From Desulfuromonadaceae bacterium (GTDB lineage Bacteria > Desulfobacterota > Desulfuromonadia > Geobacterales > Pseudopelobacteraceae): 64,000 nt of DNA. The stretch spans positions 62,001 through 126,000 of the forward strand of contig JAQTZV010000008.1 in NCBI GenBank assembly GCA_028687585.1, in the 5' to 3' direction. The notes under the pieces were generated by a model, which ran no database searches, was not told the DNA's origin, and saw only the letters and a program-made list of their open reading frames with translations. This document shows, one piece after another, positions 53,692 to 60,077 of this stretch (position 1 is its first letter; each line of letters opens with the position of its first letter). The position numbers and the translations under genes were made by a program.

Positions 53692-53726
53692 GATAGATAG
53701 GCGTAACAAAAGCCAAAACCTCTTGT

Positions 53727-53751
53727 CCACGAAAAACACGAAAGGCACGAA
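53727..53751 (+). repeat. CACGAA repeat, left end of the second GxxExxY cassette
   Basis: CCACGAAAAACACGAAAGGC then ACGAA ends at the base before the GxxExxY start codon. Its inverted partner lies at 54138-54162, just downstream of the gene. Confidence 0.8.
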
Positions 53752-54132
53752 ATGGAAGACAAAATCATATTCAGGGATGAATGCTACGCAATTCAGGGAG
53801 CCGTATTTGAGGTATACCGCGAAATTGGCAGCGGTTTTCTTGAAGCGGTTTATCAGGAATGCCTTGAAAAGGAACTTCGATTAAGGAAAATACCCTTTAT
53901 TTCCCAGCAGGAACTCAAGCTGTATTACAAAGGGGAAGAATTACGGCAGTTCTACAAACCGGATATGATCTGTTTTGACAAAATAATTGTCGAACTGAAG
54001 GCACTGCGCGAGCTAACCGGTGAGCATCGCTCTCAGGTGTTGAATTATCTGAAGTCAACCGGAATGAAGGTTGGGTTACTGGTTAATTTCGGTTGTTACC
54101 CTAAAGCGGCAGTGGAACGAATAATCTTCTGA
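53752..54132 (+). CDS. GxxExxY (PDDEXK_3) protein, stand-alone cassette
   Basis: A 126-aa protein with GFLEAVY (GxxExxY) near residue 29, an Asp in YKPDMICF and the E-x-K of IIVELKAL, as in the copy inside the sbcCD operon. The two proteins share this architecture but differ at many positions, so they are not a recent duplication. There is no separate ribosome binding site: the CACGAA repeat abuts the ATG. The gene plus its inverted-repeat ends makes a 436-nt cassette (53727-54162). Confidence 0.85.
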   Translation: MEDKIIFRDECYAIQGAVFEVYREIGSGFLEAVYQECLEKELRLRKIPFISQQELKLYYKGEELRQFYKPDMICFDKIIVELKALRELTGEHRSQVLNYLKSTGMKVGLLVNFGCYPKAAVERIIF

Positions 54133-54137
54133 TCTCT

Positions 54138-54162
54138 TTCGTGTTTTTCGTGTGTTTCGTGG
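54138..54162 (-). repeat. CACGAA repeat, right end of the second GxxExxY cassette
   Basis: TTCGTGTTTTTCGTGTGTTT then CGTGG begins five bases after the stop codon and is the inverted partner of 53727-53751. Confidence 0.8.
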
Positions 54163-54197
54163 ACAAGATTGAGTGCCTTTGTTGTACGAGCGGCGAA

Positions 54198-54248
54198 AGC
54201 GGTTGCTGAGTTGCAGGTGAGTTCTGAATGATGCCACTTTGAATAAAT
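54198..54248 (+). repeat. 51-nt direct repeat, copy 2
   Basis: Matches copy 1 (53641-53691) at 46 of 51 positions and lies immediately past the second GxxExxY cassette. The rest of the gap up to 54368 has no gene; a good AAAGGAG at its end serves the antitoxin. Confidence 0.7.
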
Positions 54249-54368
54249 TGGGGGGGGTGTCCCGCTTTTTCCCCGAGGATGTTTTGGACTGGAGTAGTAT
54301 CGGGGACTTTGATATAACTTCATTATTACAGAAACCTTGCAAGTTACGCTGATTGAAAGGAGCATGTC

Positions 54369-54674
54369 ATGCCCCATATACATCCTGTATCCGATCTCAA
54401 AAACAATCTGAGTCATCTTTCGGAAATATGCCGTAAAGAACATGAACCGGTTTATCTTACCCGCAGGGGGCGCGGCGAGCTCGTTCTATTAGGTATAGAA
54501 GAGTATGAATGCATGGTGGCAAAGCTTAAAACCACCGAAGAGGAAGATGCCGAGATAGAAGCATTGTGGGTTTCCGAGATTCAGGAGCGGTATCGAGACA
54601 TACAGGAAGGGACTGTTACCTGCGTCCCAGCGGATGAGGCGATGAAACAGGCGCGTGAGCGACTCGGACGATGA
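54369..54674 (+). CDS. Phd/YefM-type antitoxin
   Basis: A 101-aa protein with the Phd/YefM opening PVSDLKNNLSHLSEICRKEH, EPVYLTRRGRGELVLLGIEEYE, and an acidic helical C-terminus (TTEEEDAEIEALW) that would wrap the toxin. It would repress its own operon and neutralise a ParE/RelE-type toxin. An AAAGGAG precedes ATG 54369. The downstream toxin gene, which overlaps the stop by four bases, is cut to 19 codons, so this is now an orphan antitoxin. Confidence 0.85.
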   Translation: MPHIHPVSDLKNNLSHLSEICRKEHEPVYLTRRGRGELVLLGIEEYECMVAKLKTTEEEDAEIEALWVSEIQERYRDIQEGTVTCVPADEAMKQARERLGR

Positions 54675-54730
54675 AGCTGGTCGAATATCACCCGTCTGCG
54701 CTGGCAGAACTTATTAAAGCAGCGGAATAG
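54671..54730 (+). pseudogene. Truncated ParE/RelE-type toxin
   Basis: ATG 54671 overlaps the antitoxin stop (ATGA). It encodes only MKLVEYHPSALAELIKAAE before TAG 54730. This is the first strand and helix of a ParE-type toxin (typically ...HPEA-EL---A-YYE), so the rest has been lost. The TumA gene ends two bases later on the other strand. Confidence 0.6.
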
Positions 54731-54731
54731 G

Positions 54732-55088
54732 CTATGCTGCCAAAGGTAGCTCGATGGAGAGCGTCTGGTGTGGTGCAATAATATGGTTCTTGCCGTCTCT
54801 CTCTATCAATCCGGACTCTTCCAAAATTTTCACATCTTGGTAAACATTCTTGTAATCCCGTTGCAAGAGTGTAGCGAGTGCCCTTATGCTTAATCCAGCG
54901 TTTGCATGGAGTGTGCGTAAGAGTTGGCTTCGTTGACGAGTCAATACCCGAGACAATGCCTCCGCAGATTCAAAATATACTCGGTGAATCGGACCAGGGA
55001 CAACTTCCCCACGATCTATTGCCGTCCAGTCTTTTTCCAATTCAGAGAAAAATTCATTCGTGCCTTTTATGACTATCTTCTTTTTCAC
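54732..55088 (-). CDS. TumA-like HTH antitoxin
   Basis: A 118-aa protein with a C-terminal winged helix: LSIRALATLLQRDYKNVYQDVKILEESGLIERDGK. The N-terminal part (FFSELEKDWTAIDRGEVVPGP, then HRVYFESAEALSRVL) matches the HVO_A0114/TumA-type DNA-binding antitoxins. It overlaps the 3' end of the toxin-like gene by four bases, so toxin comes first and antitoxin second in the operon. It probably represses the shared promoter. Confidence 0.75.
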   Translation of the reverse strand: MKKKIVIKGTNEFFSELEKDWTAIDRGEVVPGPIHRVYFESAEALSRVLTRQRSQLLRTLHANAGLSIRALATLLQRDYKNVYQDVKILEESGLIERDGKNHIIAPHQTLSIELPLAA

Positions 55089-55378
55089 GTTGGCTCCTCA
55101 CATTCTTTAATAGCCGATCTGAAATCACTTATAAGCGTCGGAATATCCTTAAACTGGTAAGGGGACTCATTGCCATTAATATGCTGGTGGTCTCCTTTGC
55201 CCTGCTCATTGTCGAAGCGTACCAGACATGTTCCGCTCTTTCCGTAATACAGCCGATACTTGAAACGGTGCCGTGATCCCGGAAGCGGGACCGGCAACTC
55301 CCAGACAACAGCTTGGATAATGCTGCCGTCAGCAAGGTTCTGTTTTCGTTCAATAACCAAAGTGGCTTTTCTTTTCAT
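55085..55378 (-). CDS. TumE-like (DUF6516) toxin
   Basis: A 97-aa protein beginning MKRKATLVIERKQNLADGS. The segment VVWELPVPLPGSRHRFKYRLYYGKSG, then RFDNEQGKGDHQHI and ESPYQFKDIPTLISDF, is the DUF6516 (TumE) signature with its GKGDH-H motif. These proteins are toxins paired with TumA. ATG 55378 has no ribosome binding site and lies only nine bases from the -10 box, so its transcript may be leaderless or nearly so. Confidence 0.8.
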   Translation of the reverse strand: MKRKATLVIERKQNLADGSIIQAVVWELPVPLPGSRHRFKYRLYYGKSGTCLVRFDNEQGKGDHQHINGNESPYQFKDIPTLISDFRSAIKECEEPT

Positions 55379-55386
55379 TATGGTAC

Positions 55387-55414
55387 CATATACCATCACA
55401 TTTTGACTGTCAAG
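55387..55414 (-). promoter_or_regulatory. Promoter of the tumE-tumA operon with overlapping palindrome
   Basis: Minus-strand TTGACA (55414-55409), a 16-nt spacer and TATATG (55392-55387). A perfect palindrome ATGGTACCAT (55380-55389) overlaps the -10 box and start site and is a good candidate operator for the TumA-like protein. Confidence 0.55.
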
Positions 55415-55464
55415 CAGCCTTCTTTCCGGCACTTTTCGCCGCTCGTATCTGAGAGCAGCTCAAT

Positions 55465-55661
55465 AATCTGCTTTTTAAACCCATCGTATTCGATGGGTTT
55501 AAAAAGCAGGCGGGACTCAATAGCTTTACCCTTACAGCAAAACATCAGAAGGTATGTTGCAACCGGAGCGGTTGCTGAAACTGAACAGGATCGCCATCCA
55601 GCAGATGAAGTTGCTGACGGATGGTGCAGGGATACACAGGCTGATGAGTTCTGAATTATGA
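55465..55661 (+). pseudogene. KilA-N-domain protein with internal deletion
   Basis: The first frame reads LLFKPIVFDGFKKQAGLNSF, then TLTAK, the KilA-N N-terminus. After a junction near 55560 a second frame gives ERLLKLNRIAIQQMKLLTDG, then AGIHRLM, the KilA-N family's C-terminal tail. About 200 residues between are missing, so an internal deletion joined the two ends. It has no start codon. The 36-nt palindrome 55471-55506 lies within it. Confidence 0.6.
55471..55506. repeat. 36-nt perfect hairpin in the second KilA-N remnant
   Basis: CTTTTTAAACCCATCG pairs perfectly with CGATGGGTTTAAAAAG around a TATT loop. It lies in codons homologous to those of the palindrome at 53512-53539. It could also act as a terminator-like structure, but no U tract follows. 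Confidence 0.65.
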
Positions 55662-55832
55662 TGGACGAATTATGAATTATGAAAACTACAACTTTTCCCA
55701 TTCCCTGTTTGACGTCAGATGTTTTTACGTATATACACGTAGCCTCTTATATTTAATGAAATTAAATAATAGGGGAGGGGGAAGTACGCATGGGCGGCCG
55801 GCTTTATCCGGAGAGTTTTGTCCGGTTCGACC

Positions 55833-56225
55833 ATGAAGCTCGCAACGAGCGGTCCCCCAACTACACCGATCCTGCCTTTCAGCTTTCCGTTAACAATTGC
55901 CCATAAAGGCAGAACGGTTACAACGTTACTCTTACTGGACACTGGAGCGACGAACACCTCAATATCACCTGCGCTCGCCCGACGGCTGGGAGTTCAAACA
56001 ACAGAGACAACCGGCGGAAAGGCCAGGCTCGCAGATGGGAGTATGGTACAGACAGCCCACGTAGTTGTTGATTCTGTTACGGTAGGGCCAAAGGCAAAGC
56101 GATACCTAACCGTGCAGATCATACCGCGATCCGGAAATGAAGAAACGGGACTGCTTGGGATGAATTTTCTGGGAGATTTCCCGCATATCATTGAAGCCAG
56201 AGCAGGGACTATTCGCTGGCAATGA
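55833..56225 (+). CDS. Retropepsin-like aspartic protease (clan AA)
   Basis: About 130 aa, with one D-T-G-A active-site motif: LLLLDTGATNTSISPALARRLGV, followed by KARLADGSMV and a later LLGMNFLGDF flap/turn region. This is the architecture of small bacterial retropepsin-like proteases (TIGR02281/PF13975-type), which work as homodimers. ATG 55833 has no good ribosome binding site; TTG 55818 follows GGAGAG and is an alternative start. It has no signal peptide. Role in the island unknown. Confidence 0.7.
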   Translation: MKLATSGPPTTPILPFSFPLTIAHKGRTVTTLLLLDTGATNTSISPALARRLGVQTTETTGGKARLADGSMVQTAHVVVDSVTVGPKAKRYLTVQIIPRSGNEETGLLGMNFLGDFPHIIEARAGTIRWQ

Positions 56226-56306
56226 AGGGTCTATAAATAATCTGGGCAGTGTTCTGCATTTATTCGCAGGTGTTTCAAAGGCTGTAAAAAAAATATATTT
56301 AAAAGT

Positions 56307-56336
56307 GTTTACCAAAACGGTAAACTAGTTTATAAA
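56307..56336 (+). promoter_or_regulatory. higBA promoter with overlapping operator palindrome
   Basis: GTTTACC (56307-56313) and GGTAAAC (56319-56325) form a perfect 7-5-7 palindrome. TTTACC (56308-56313), a 17-nt spacer and TATAAA (56331-56336) form a promoter. The operator covers the -35 box and spacer, as expected for HigA autorepression. The higB ATG lies 12 nt past the -10 box. Confidence 0.6.
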
Positions 56337-56347
56337 AGGTCATCCGA

Positions 56348-56677
56348 ATGGATATAGAATTTTCTTCTCCAGATCTTCAGGTTCTTTGCGAACAACAGCG
56401 GATAATGACAAAACAACTTGGCGACATCTGCAGCCGCAAGCTGAGAACCAGGTTATCGGACTTACGGGCTATCGCCAGCGTGGCGGAGTTAAGTGCTGGG
56501 CGTCCGCATCCGCTGAAAGGTGATCGCACTGGTCAGTTTGCCCTCGATCTTCATGGTGGCAAGCGGCTTGTTTTTGAACCGGCAAACATTCCGGTTCCGT
56601 TACTCGAAGATGGCTCGATCGCCTGGGTTCTTGTCACAAAGGTTCGCATCATTTTCATAGGTGATTATCATGACTAA
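56348..56677 (+). CDS. higB: HigB/RelE-type toxin
   Basis: A 109-aa protein related to HigB plasmid-maintenance killers: LRTRLSDLRAIASVAEL, GRPHPLKGDRTGQFALDLHGGKRLVFEP and KVRIIFIGDYHD. The HPLKGDRxGxFxLxxxGxxRLxF segment is the family hallmark. It is a ribosome-dependent mRNA endonuclease in the family. It overlaps the next gene by eight bases in the usual higB-higA order. The promoter upstream overlaps a palindromic operator. Confidence 0.85.
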   Translation: MDIEFSSPDLQVLCEQQRIMTKQLGDICSRKLRTRLSDLRAIASVAELSAGRPHPLKGDRTGQFALDLHGGKRLVFEPANIPVPLLEDGSIAWVLVTKVRIIFIGDYHD

Positions 56678-57767
56678 TAACATCTCTACTTTCACTCCTG
56701 ATTGGATTTCGCTGCCGGGGGATACCATCCTCGATCTTCTTGAGGAGTACGGTTGGAAACAGACCGAACTGGCCAAGCGCACCGGCTATACGACCAAACA
56801 TATCAGCCTGCTGATAAACGGCAAGGCGCCGATCACTGAAGATACGGCCATAAAGCTGGAGCGGGTATTGGGGAGCAGTGCGCAATTCTGGCTTACCCGT
56901 GAAGCCCAGTATCGCGAAGGTTTGATGCGCATAGCCGAAAGAGCGGACCTGAAGGTTGAAGCTGATTGGCTCAAGGCGATCCCGCTGAAAGATATGCTTA
57001 ATTTCGGCTGGATCCGGGCGTTTATGGATAAGGGCGAGCAAGTTGCCGAATGTCTGCGTTTCTTCGGCGTGGCTTCGGTAGACGTCTGGAAACAGGAATA
57101 CGCCGAACCGTTGGCGGCGTTCCGTGCTTCCGAAAAATATGAGAAACATACCGGGGCGGTCGCGGCCTGGTTGCGCCAAGGCGAGCGCACTGCGGCGACG
57201 ATAAAGACTGAGGCTTACGACAAGTTGGCATTTAAGGATACTCTAGTGAAGTTACGGACGCTCACTAGGGAAGCCGATTCGGATATATTTATCCCGCAGT
57301 TGGTTGAAGAGTGCGCAAAGTGCGGCGTTGCGGTGGTTATAGAACCGGCACCAAAGGGGTGCCCCGTCAGCGGAGCCACGCTCTGGATCGGGCAGGACAA
57401 GGCCTTGCTGATGTTGAGTCTCCGGCACAAAACCAATGATCATTTCTGGTTTTCGTTCTTTCACGAAGCCGGGCATCTGCTCCGTCACGGCAAGCGGTTA
57501 CGCTTCATCGAAATGGAGGGGGCGCTTGGTAACGATCACGAAAACGAGGCGAACGAATTTGCCAGGGATTGGCTGATTCCGCCGCAAGCCTCCAAGGTGC
57601 TGTCCGGCATGCCGAAAACGGAAGCGGCAATCAGAGAGCTTGCCGACAAGCTGGAGATAGCGCCGGGGATCATTGTTGGGCGGTTGCAGAATGAAGGGTT
57701 GCTGCAATGGGGGTCGGTTTTGAACAAGTCGTTGAAGGTGAGTTATGAATGGCGGCACTTTGAATAA
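56670..57767 (+). CDS. HigA-like XRE antitoxin fused to an ImmA/IrrE metallopeptidase
   Basis: A 365-aa protein. The N-terminal XRE helix-turn-helix (EEYGWKQTELAKRTGYTTKHISLLINGKAPIT) covers about residues 15-65. The C-terminal half has FHEAGHLLRHGKRL (HExxH, near residue 264) and HENEANEFARDWLIPP, the ImmA/IrrE zinc peptidase signature. A plain HigA is about 100 aa, so this is a fused form in which the antitoxin may be cut or may cleave a partner. The 3' end (VSYEWRHFE) is the source-like copy of the 51-nt repeats at 53.6 and 54.2 kb. Confidence 0.85.
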   Translation: MTNNISTFTPDWISLPGDTILDLLEEYGWKQTELAKRTGYTTKHISLLINGKAPITEDTAIKLERVLGSSAQFWLTREAQYREGLMRIAERADLKVEADWLKAIPLKDMLNFGWIRAFMDKGEQVAECLRFFGVASVDVWKQEYAEPLAAFRASEKYEKHTGAVAAWLRQGERTAATIKTEAYDKLAFKDTLVKLRTLTREADSDIFIPQLVEECAKCGVAVVIEPAPKGCPVSGATLWIGQDKALLMLSLRHKTNDHFWFSFFHEAGHLLRHGKRLRFIEMEGALGNDHENEANEFARDWLIPPQASKVLSGMPKTEAAIRELADKLEIAPGIIVGRLQNEGLLQWGSVLNKSLKVSYEWRHFE

Positions 57768-57832
57768 ACGGGAAGTGCCGCTATTCTCTCCGATTGCTTT
57801 GAGATTTTAACCAATTTTGATATGGAGATACC

Positions 57833-59989
57833 ATGCACGATAAGTTGCCCCCAGATTTACTTAATGCCTTTCAGAGCAATAACTTAATTCCCGTAATCGG
57901 AGCTGGCGTGTCGATGTCGTTGACCGACATAGCCGGGGAAAGGGTCTTTCCCAGTTGGGTTGAACTACTGGGGCACGCCGCTGAGGAACTTAGGCTTGCA
58001 GGTAAAGAAGAACTCTCTGATGGTATTACCTCTATGTTGAAATTAAAACAATTTCAATTAGCAGCTCGGTTTGCACGAGAAGGATTACAAGGAGCGTTGT
58101 GGAGCAAATTTTTCAAGAAATATTTTGAAGAGCCATTGGACAGAATCACTGATGAAAGCAAAGCGCTACCCAAGGCGATCTGGGGACTTAGCAACCGAGT
58201 GTTAACTCTTAATTATGACAAGGTTTTACGCGGAGCTTGTCCGGATTGCGAGCGTTTGAGCGAATTGGATAATAACAATAAGGCGGAGTTGGCAGATTTT
58301 AAGCGTGGTACTCTTCAGGCACCGGCAATTTGGCACTTTCATGGCCGAGTCGACAACATTTCCACTGTAATTTTTACTGCAGAGAGTTACTGCAATCTCT
58401 ACGCAGAAAACGATAAAAACTACCAGGCTGCATTGGAGGTATTCAGAGGGCTATGTCGTGATCAGCGGCTGCTATTTGTCGGATGCAGCCTTGATGACGC
58501 TGAGTTGCTGCAAGAAATGGCAAAACAACACCAACTGTTTGGTGGCAATACCGGCCCCCATTATGCCTTGGTTCATCGAGATCAACTTGACTCCATCAAG
58601 CAAAAGATTGGCGAACTACCCGTGGAATTGCTGCCATTTGAAGACTTTGGTGATCCTTTGGTAAAGCTTGTCAACTGCATCACAAGCCATGCTCCACGAC
58701 AACAAGAATCCGGTAAAGATGCCGTCAGTAAGCAGCCCGACCAACAACTGCAGCAGATTAAATTGGGCGGTAAAAAAATTGCTCTATTCTCTGCCAGCCC
58801 TCTGGATGAGGAACAACATTATTCTGGGTTGCTCAAAGAATTCAGAAATATTGCCTGCCCGATTGACCACTATAGCCTGAGCATCGATAACCTCAACAAT
58901 GTACAAGGTTATGACTATCTATTGATTCTCTCAAAGGTAATCAAACACAAATTGCTTATAGAGGATGATTGCCTGTGCAGTCGCAGGATTGGGTTTGAAG
59001 AGTTAGAAGAGGAAATCGGAAATGAAAGAACTGCGGGTATCTTCTTTTTTGTAGATCAGTTACCGGATCCTATTTCAACAGCAAAAATATTCCTGCCTAC
59101 ATTGATCCTAGCTGATGTGGAAAAGAAACAGCTCCGGAGTGTTGTATTTCAGCTTTTCAAGAAAAATAATTTGGACTTTTACGAAAACTCTCTGCTTCTT
59201 AATCGACAAGCCTTTGAACTCAATGCGCTGTCAGAAAAGATCCAGGGTGACAACAATATCCAGAAGCACAAAACCTCTCTGCCAGAAAGTATTGACCCAA
59301 AGACAGTGCGTAACTTCATTGGGCGTACCGGTGACCTCGAACAGATCTGCCGCAAACTAATGGCTCTTAAAGAAGATGGCGGAGTGTTAACCATCAAGGG
59401 TTCCGGCGGAATCGGTAAGACAACTACTGTTAAAAAAATCACCGTGGCTTTAGCTGATCGGGGATATTTCAAAGGTGGGATTAGCTTTGTTGATTGCGAA
59501 CCTATCACCGACAGTCAGCAGTTTCAATATAAGGTTGCTGCAGCATTCAACCTTGAGCAGGCCGAGGATCTTAAGCAGCACCTGAGAGACCATCATGATC
59601 AGCAGTCTCGCCTGATCCTCCTCGATAACTTTGAAACCCTTCTATACCTGAATGATCACCAGGAAATTAAGTCAGTTCTAGGTTTAGTCTGCGATTTTGC
59701 AACCATTGTAATTACTTCACGAGAGCGTCTGCAAGTAGAGGGTGAAGTCGTTTATGAAATGCGACAGTTTACAACAGATGAAGCGGTCGAACTATTTATC
59801 TCCTGCCTTGACCAGCGGATAATCGCTCCTGATGAGCTGGAATTGTTGAGGCAGGATATAATAGAGAATCTCTTGGACAACAACCCACTGGCGATAAAAT
59901 TGATTACCGCGAATATGCCTAAAGGAAAAAGGTTTGCAGATTTAAAAAAGGAATTAGAAACTGACTCTATTCAGCAAAATCAACGATAG
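57833..59989 (+). CDS. SIR2-STAND NTPase, N-terminal part (SIR2 plus NB-ARC)
   Basis: A 718-aa protein. The N-terminal SIR2-like domain (about 1-280) keeps VIGAGVS, NRVLTLNYDKVL, WHFHGRVDN (catalytic His) and LLFVGCSLDD, so NAD binding and cleavage look possible. An alpha/beta segment follows (KKIALFSASPLDEEQ, near 310-440). The STAND NTPase domain has IGRTGDLEQI, the P-loop IKGSGGIGKTTT near residue 523, Walker B LILLDNFE and sensor VITSRERL. It ends abruptly at TAG 59989, but the next frame continues the family sequence, so the gene is split near 59966. ATG 57833 follows ATGGAGAT. Confidence 0.85.
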   Translation: MHDKLPPDLLNAFQSNNLIPVIGAGVSMSLTDIAGERVFPSWVELLGHAAEELRLAGKEELSDGITSMLKLKQFQLAARFAREGLQGALWSKFFKKYFEEPLDRITDESKALPKAIWGLSNRVLTLNYDKVLRGACPDCERLSELDNNNKAELADFKRGTLQAPAIWHFHGRVDNISTVIFTAESYCNLYAENDKNYQAALEVFRGLCRDQRLLFVGCSLDDAELLQEMAKQHQLFGGNTGPHYALVHRDQLDSIKQKIGELPVELLPFEDFGDPLVKLVNCITSHAPRQQESGKDAVSKQPDQQLQQIKLGGKKIALFSASPLDEEQHYSGLLKEFRNIACPIDHYSLSIDNLNNVQGYDYLLILSKVIKHKLLIEDDCLCSRRIGFEELEEEIGNERTAGIFFFVDQLPDPISTAKIFLPTLILADVEKKQLRSVVFQLFKKNNLDFYENSLLLNRQAFELNALSEKIQGDNNIQKHKTSLPESIDPKTVRNFIGRTGDLEQICRKLMALKEDGGVLTIKGSGGIGKTTTVKKITVALADRGYFKGGISFVDCEPITDSQQFQYKVAAAFNLEQAEDLKQHLRDHHDQQSRLILLDNFETLLYLNDHQEIKSVLGLVCDFATIVITSRERLQVEGEVVYEMRQFTTDEAVELFISCLDQRIIAPDELELLRQDIIENLLDNNPLAIKLITANMPKGKRFADLKKELETDSIQQNQR

Positions 59990-60077
59990 TGAACTAGAGA
60001 TTTTTGACAATAGTTCCGATCTCAACATCGCCAAGAAAAAGTCGATCTATGGTTCAATTCTATACTCCTACAATCAT

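Noticed and set aside
51419-54162. CRISPR-like array made of CACGAA repeats
   Set aside because: Repeats are few, inverted as well as direct, and separated by genes or unequal spans rather than by uniform spacers. No cas genes are present.
59944-59950. A_AAA_AAG heptamer, the dnaX-type -1 slippery sequence, just before the STAND frame break
   Set aside because: A -1 shift here leads to a TGA after four codons, not into the frame that continues the protein. The break needs +1 (or loss of one base) about 20 nt later, so this heptamer does not explain it.
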